64,000 bases of DNA from Gimesia chilikensis (GTDB lineage Bacteria; Planctomycetota; Planctomycetia; Planctomycetales; Planctomycetaceae): contig NZ_VTSR01000020.1 in assembly GCF_008329715.1 (NCBI RefSeq), positions 62,001-126,000 of the forward strand. The letters run 5' to 3'. A program made the position numbers and the translations under genes. Below are positions 62,077 to 64,000 of the stretch, one piece after another; positions within the stretch are counted from its first letter, which is position 1; each line of letters starts with the position of its first letter. Below the pieces are notes generated by a model. The model was not told the DNA's origin. It did no database searches and saw nothing but the letters and a program-made list of their open reading frames with translations.

Positions 62077-64000
62077 CTATTTTGAATCCGGCAGCTTCGG
62101 CATGACAGGACGGGGTGCTACCAGCTCCCGCTCTTCAGCCGGGGGTGGTGCCGGCAGCTTCACCTGGGCAGGCTGCTCCTTGGGAGTCGCCTGCTTGACC
62201 TGTTTTTCCAGACGCTGCTGCTGCTGAACCTCTTTGAGATAATCCTGCAGCAGACGATAGGTGTTCTGAAACTCCTGACGATTCGTAATCATATGATATT
62301 GTGAATCGACCTGGACCTGCTGATAGTTGGCGATTACCGCTTCCAGTTCAGCCGGATCGGGAGGTGTGGAACTGGCTTCCAGTCCTTCAGGAAGTGCCAG
62401 GTAGTCTTTCCAGGCAGCATCCACGACATCGTCCAGCGACTGGTGTGCTCCCAGCAACTGATATTTCAGTTCGTCACTCTGCAGCTCCTGCTGTGCCAGC
62501 TGAGCGACATCCTGCTCGATGCGAACCATATCCCAGACTTCAGAAACTCCATCACTGAAAAACAGGATGACCGTCGATTTATCTTTGGTCAGACTGTCCA
62601 GGCCGGTCTCCATGGTGACGGCTTCTTCTTCCCCCACCTTCCAGACCGCACGCTGTTTTGTTTTATCAATCGCCCCCTGGAGAGGCAGAGTGATATTACC
62701 TTCTTTATTGAAGTAAGTCCCGGCGATCGCACCATTCTTGCCGACCGCCAGCTGGACTGTGACATTCACGTCCTGGGTCCCCTGAGGAACGATCGCGAAT
62801 AACCCGACCGGCATCCACTCTGCTGACTCTTCAGGAGGAGTCACGCTTTCGGCAATCTGATTGGCCTGGGATGCGTAATCGTTAACAGGTGCAATTGGCG
62901 TCCCATCATTGTAGATGTAGCCGTCATTGATGGAATAGTTATAGACGACGGGTGTCAGATTGTTGTAACCGCACCAGGAAACCAGACCACCGTAAGTAGC
63001 CCAGATCCAGGGACGGTAACCGTATCTGCGATAATGGTAGTAAGGATAGTATCCGTAACCGCGGCGATATCGACTATAGCCGTAACCGTATCCATAGCCG
63101 ATTCCGAATCCGTAGCCTGTCCGGTAACCGGACCAGTAACCAGGATTATAACGATAGGATCTGCTGGCGTAGCCAGTATGACCGCGGCCACGATTGTAGT
63201 TTCGTCCTGAACTTAATCCGGTACCGCCATGTCCGGCATGATGATGTCCGCCGGAACGTAAACCAGGATTACTGTGTCGATGCTGACTGCCAAAGCCAGA
63301 CTGAATTCCACCACGGCTATAACCGGTGGCTCCCCGGTAATATTGATCGGTTCTGCCGTGACGACTTCCCCCCGAACTTAATCCGCTGATGTTGCTTCCC
63401 CGGCGGGATCCGAAATCCTGAACCGACGAGCGGGAACGGTTGGAAGCGGAAGAACCGGATCGGTTGCGACTGCCGGAATGCAATCCCGGATTACCGGTCA
63501 CACTGCGTTGTCCCCGCGAAATGGAATTACGGGGAGAATTCTGCGATCTGCCGGAAGCAGAGGAACCGGAATGACCGGGACGCATTGTGGTATGACTGGA
63601 GCGTCCCGAAGAACTGCCGAATGACTGATTGAAGGATCGCGAAGGAGCACTGTGTCGACTGCTGCCTGAACCGCGAAAGGAACTTGAGTTCGAACGTGAG
63701 AATGAACGCCCGGGAGATGACATTGAGCGGGACGATCCGCTACGCTGGCTACTCCCCCGAGAGATGCTGCCCCGGGAAATACTCCCTCGGGAAATGCTCC
63801 CTCGCGAGCTACTGCCGCGGGACATGCTTCCGCGATGGCTTCCCCCTCCGGAAAATCCACCCCGGTGTCCGCCACCGCCTCCGCCACTTCGATGACCACC
63901 GCCGCCTCCGCCGCCGCGACCACCCCGTTGGGCGAAACTATCGACTTCGCTGACGCATAACATCGTCAGCAACACTAAGAACGTGATTGATATCTTTTTC
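62077..64000 (-). CDS. Secreted Ser/Gly/Arg- and Tyr-rich low-complexity protein (start lies at the window edge)
   Basis: At least 641 residues. The frame stays open to the right edge and reads KKISITFLVLLTMLCVSEVD, a signal peptide, so the true ATG probably straddles base 64000. After a Gly/His/Arg-rich start come 'SRGSI' type repeats, then Ser/Arg/Gly-rich sequence (to about residue 265), a Tyr/Gly/Arg-rich block (about 265-330, GYGYGYGYSRYRRGYGYYP), and then an ordinary globular part (about 345-550) with beta-rich AVGKNGAIAGTYFNKEGN and a C-terminal coiled-coil/Pro-rich tail. No family is recognised. It may be a surface or matrix protein. Confidence 0.7.
   Translation of the reverse strand, partial: KKISITFLVLLTMLCVSEVDSFAQRGGRGGGGGGGHRSGGGGGGHRGGFSGGGSHRGSMSRGSSSRGSISRGSISRGSISRGSSQRSGSSRSMSSPGRSFSRSNSSSFRGSGSSRHSAPSRSFNQSFGSSSGRSSHTTMRPGHSGSSASGRSQNSPRNSISRGQRSVTGNPGLHSGSRNRSGSSASNRSRSSVQDFGSRRGSNISGLSSGGSRHGRTDQYYRGATGYSRGGIQSGFGSQHRHSNPGLRSGGHHHAGHGGTGLSSGRNYNRGRGHTGYASRSYRYNPGYWSGYRTGYGFGIGYGYGYGYSRYRRGYGYYPYYHYRRYGYRPWIWATYGGLVSWCGYNNLTPVVYNYSINDGYIYNDGTPIAPVNDYASQANQIAESVTPPEESAEWMPVGLFAIVPQGTQDVNVTVQLAVGKNGAIAGTYFNKEGNITLPLQGAIDKTKQRAVWKVGEEEAVTMETGLDSLTKDKSTVILFFSDGVSEVWDMVRIEQDVAQLAQQELQSDELKYQLLGAHQSLDDVVDAAWKDYLALPEGLEASSTPPDPAELEAVIANYQQVQVDSQYHMITNRQEFQNTYRLLQDYLKEVQQQQRLEKQVKQATPKEQPAQVKLPAPPPAEERELVAPRPVMPKLPDSK
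63751..63837 (-). repeat. 15-bp coding repeat in the Ser/Gly-rich protein
   Basis: Five to six imperfect 15-bp units encode SRGSI/SRGSS pentapeptides (for example TCCCGAGGGAGTATT on the minus strand). They lie inside the coding frame near the signal peptide. Expansion and contraction of such units is a likely source of length variation. Confidence 0.75.

Noticed and set aside
63751-63837. CRISPR-like repeat array
   Set aside because: The repeats are only 15 bp, have no spacers and lie in frame within a coding sequence.

Overview
This window looks like chromosomal DNA of a planctomycete of the order Planctomycetales, most like a Gimesia-type organism (inference from gene content; no 16S gene is present). 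The signs are a DUF1559 pseudopilin-like protein ([20 protein letters not shown]), four secreted sulfatases, a Tat-exported Gfo/Idh/MocA protein, two secreted PQQ-type beta-propeller proteins, a BBP2-type porin, a CPBP/ABC-2 fusion and many genes with no recognisable function. About 48 protein genes are packed on both strands. I see no tRNA, rRNA, CRISPR array, insertion sequence or prophage. Base composition is even except for AT-rich gaps at about 95-480 and 58,230-58,420.

Layout. 1-5 kb: edge of an unknown gene, a porin, a CDF metal exporter and an M24-fold protein that has lost its metal ligands. 5-8 kb: the TIGR03545/TIGR03546 pair behind a leader with a terminator and a hairpin over the ribosome site, then a CrcB fluoride channel. 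8-16 kb: secreted PQQ-propeller and HEAT-type proteins, trpD, DUF2203, a divergent sulfatase and a prolyl oligopeptidase. 16-20 kb: a DEAD-box RNA helicase with a structured leader, then a membrane-anchored coiled-coil protein with a BRCT-like end. 20-28 kb: the information-processing run polA, coaE, rho, ribH, nusB, then a short-chain reductase. 28-34 kb: an RND/MMPL exporter, a PilZ protein, a doubly anchored low-complexity protein and endonuclease IV. 34-38 kb: two convergent sulfatases and DUF3124. 38-42 kb: an apparent operon of an ABC-2 permease, an ABC exporter whose ATPase motifs are all degenerate, and a small alarmone-hydrolase-like HD protein. 42-51 kb: acylphosphatase, csrA, two Gfo/Idh/MocA proteins, an RNase Z-like protein, dinB and a sulfatase. 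51-58 kb: a NatA/NatB-like ABC pair with CPBP fusion, a PQQ-propeller protein, two secreted unknowns and DUF1559. 58-64 kb: a translationally coupled FAD oxidoreductase plus MnmM-like methyltransferase, DUF2007, an M19 dipeptidase and a Ser/Gly/Tyr-rich secreted protein running off the right edge.

Most worth following up: the FAD-oxidoreductase/MnmM pair, which reads as a split counterpart of bifunctional MnmC in tRNA wobble-uridine modification; the pseudo-ATPase ABC operon with its alarmone-hydrolase-like gene; the BRCT-like membrane protein; two enzyme-fold proteins with altered catalytic sites (M24 and one sulfatase); and the structured leaders before the DEAD helicase and the TIGR03546/03545 pair. 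All calls come from reading the sequence; no database search was run.
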